Positions 6,176 through 7,364 of a stretch of 7,364 bases of DNA are shown piece by piece. Positions within the stretch are counted from its first letter, which is position 1. Every line of letters starts with the position of its first letter. The position numbers and the translations under genes are program-made. This DNA comes from Candidatus Segetimicrobium genomatis (GTDB lineage: Bacteria; Sysuimicrobiota; Sysuimicrobiia; Sysuimicrobiales; Segetimicrobiaceae): assembly GCA_005882445.1 (NCBI GenBank), contig VBAN01000271.1:1-7364 (forward strand), read 5' to 3'. The notes below the pieces were generated by a model, which was not told where the DNA came from, made no database searches, and saw only the letters and a program-made list of their open reading frames with translations.

Positions 6176-6177
6176 AG

Positions 6178-7364
6178 GTGAGCCCCGGCCTGCTGACCCG
6201 CGACGGGCGCCTGCTGGTGGCCGCCCGCGCGGTGCGGATGTTCGCGTACGGCTTCCTCTCGGTGATCCTCGCGCTGTATCTCTCGGCCGCGGGGTTTTCG
6301 GCGGCGCAGATCGGCTGGCTGTTCACCGCAGCCCTGGCCGGCGGCGCGGCCACCACCGCGGCCGTCTCGCTCATGGTGGACCGCTGGGGGCGCAGGCGGA
6401 CCCTCATCGCCTCGGCCCTCCTGATGGCGGCGGCGGGGATCGCGCTGGCGACCCGGCAAGGCTTCCTTGTGCTGCTGCCGCTCTCCGCGATCGGCGCGCT
6501 GAGTCCCACCGGGCTGGAGATCGGCCCCTTCCAGTCGCTCGAGCAGGCCGCCCTCGCGCAGGCCACGACGGCGCCCCATCGCGTGATGCCCTATGCGTGG
6601 TACAACCTGGCGGGGTCCGTGGCCGCGGCGCTCGGCGCCTTGGCGGCCGGGGCCGTGCCCGCGGCCTTCCGGATCATGGGGGGAACGGCCGCCGCGGCGG
6701 AGCAATCGCTCGTCTGGGCCTCCGCCGCCGCCGGAGTGATCCTCGCCGGTCAGTATCTCGCCCTGTCGGCAGCGGTCGAGGTTGCGGCCGCCGGGCGCTC
6801 CCATGCCGCGCCCTCCGGGCTCGGGCGGTCGCGACGCGCCGTGATCACGCTCACCGCGCTCTTCGGCGTCGACGCGCTCGCCGGCGGGCTCGTGGTCCAG
6901 AGCCTGGTCGCGTTCTGGTTCTCCCGGCGCTTCGGCATCAACTTGGAAACCCTCGGGCTCCTGTTCTTCGCGACGAATTTGCTCTCCGCGCTCTCCTATC
7001 TTGCGGCGGCGGGGCTCGCCTCGCGCTTTGGCCTGCTGAACACGATCGTCTTCACCCACCTGCCGTCCAACCTGCTCCTCGGGCTCGTCCCGTTCATGCC
7101 GTCGTGGCCGCTCGCCGCCGCGATGCTGCTGGCGCGCTCGGCCCTCTCACAGATGGACGTCCCCACCCGGCAGGCGTACACGATGGCGCTCGTCGCCCCC
7201 GAGGAGCGGGCCGCCGCGGCCGGGCTGACCAACGCCGTGCGCCCGGCGGCCCAAAGCCTGGCGCCGGCGATCTCCGGGCTTGCCCTGCAGTCCGCAGTGA
7301 ACGGCCTCCCGTTCGTGCTCGCGGGGGCGTTGAAAGCGGCCTACGATCTCACGCTTTGGGCCGT
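6178..7364 (+). CDS. Major facilitator superfamily (MFS) transporter, open at the right window edge
   Basis: From GTG 6178-6180 the frame reads 395 codons to the window edge with no stop. The product is almost wholly hydrophobic, with about 11-12 predicted membrane helices. The MFS motif A loop between helices 2 and 3 is visible as MVDRWGRRRT at 66-75. Further recognisable stretches are TGLEIGPFQSLEQAAL in the fourth-helix region, a polar cytoplasmic loop around the middle (GRSHAAPSGLGRSRR), and DVPTRQAYTMALV with PEERAAAAGLTN in the second half. The length suggests only a few residues are missing. It sits two bases after the chrB stop with a weak ribosome site, so it is probably co-translated with chrB. 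The substrate is unknown; an oxyanion or a product of chromate stress would fit the context, but that is inference. There is no sign of the deletions seen in the leftward genes. Confidence 0.85.
   Translation, partial: MSPGLLTRDGRLLVAARAVRMFAYGFLSVILALYLSAAGFSAAQIGWLFTAALAGGAATTAAVSLMVDRWGRRRTLIASALLMAAAGIALATRQGFLVLLPLSAIGALSPTGLEIGPFQSLEQAALAQATTAPHRVMPYAWYNLAGSVAAALGALAAGAVPAAFRIMGGTAAAAEQSLVWASAAAGVILAGQYLALSAAVEVAAAGRSHAAPSGLGRSRRAVITLTALFGVDALAGGLVVQSLVAFWFSRRFGINLETLGLLFFATNLLSALSYLAAAGLASRFGLLNTIVFTHLPSNLLLGLVPFMPSWPLAAAMLLARSALSQMDVPTRQAYTMALVAPEERAAAAGLTNAVRPAAQSLAPAISGLALQSAVNGLPFVLAGALKAAYDLTLWA

Noticed and set aside
6136..7059. Minus-strand open frame (307 codons) over the MFS gene
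   Set aside because: The composition is charged and low-complexity, while the plus strand encodes a coherent membrane transporter with motif A.

Overview
The window carries a chromate/oxyanion resistance locus from a high-GC bacterium. It has Shine-Dalgarno sites, a sigma70-type promoter and tightly packed operons with GTG and ATG starts. No gene gives a firm taxonomic call. A soil or subsurface lineage is plausible, but that is inference.

The layout is divergent around a short AT-rich control region (5112-5212). Leftward on the minus strand, one long, nearly gap-free operon can be read in transcription order. It runs: a Fe/Mn superoxide dismutase-rhodanese fusion (5111-4184, broken by a frameshifting deletion); a stand-alone ChrB C-terminal-domain protein (4169-3729); a cytoplasmic seven-bladed YncE-like beta-propeller (3722-2805); a second, exported YncE-like propeller (2815-1877); the ChrA chromate transporter (1855-707); and a low-molecular-weight phosphatase/arsenate-reductase-like protein (707 to the left edge), which is easily missed because its frame has no stop inside the window. 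Rightward on the plus strand are full-length ChrB (5213-6175) and a major facilitator transporter (6178 to the right edge).

The likely logic is as follows. ChrB senses chromate and controls the divergent region. ChrA exports chromate. The SOD (ChrC-like) and rhodanese domains handle the oxidative and thiol damage of chromate reduction. The phosphatase/reductase-like protein and the two propellers are accessory parts of unknown role. The control region holds a near-consensus leftward promoter (TTGACA, 17 bp, TATTGT) whose -10 box lies inside a perfect inverted repeat, a good operator candidate.

The most striking anomaly is that several genes of the leftward operon seem to have lost internal segments: about 68 nt in SOD (with frameshift), about 27 residues (most of one blade) in the exported propeller, and about 9 residues in the second half of ChrA. 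The phosphatase-like frame also lacks a proper end. The rightward chrB-MFS pair looks intact. This suggests either a decaying operon or sequence/assembly errors.
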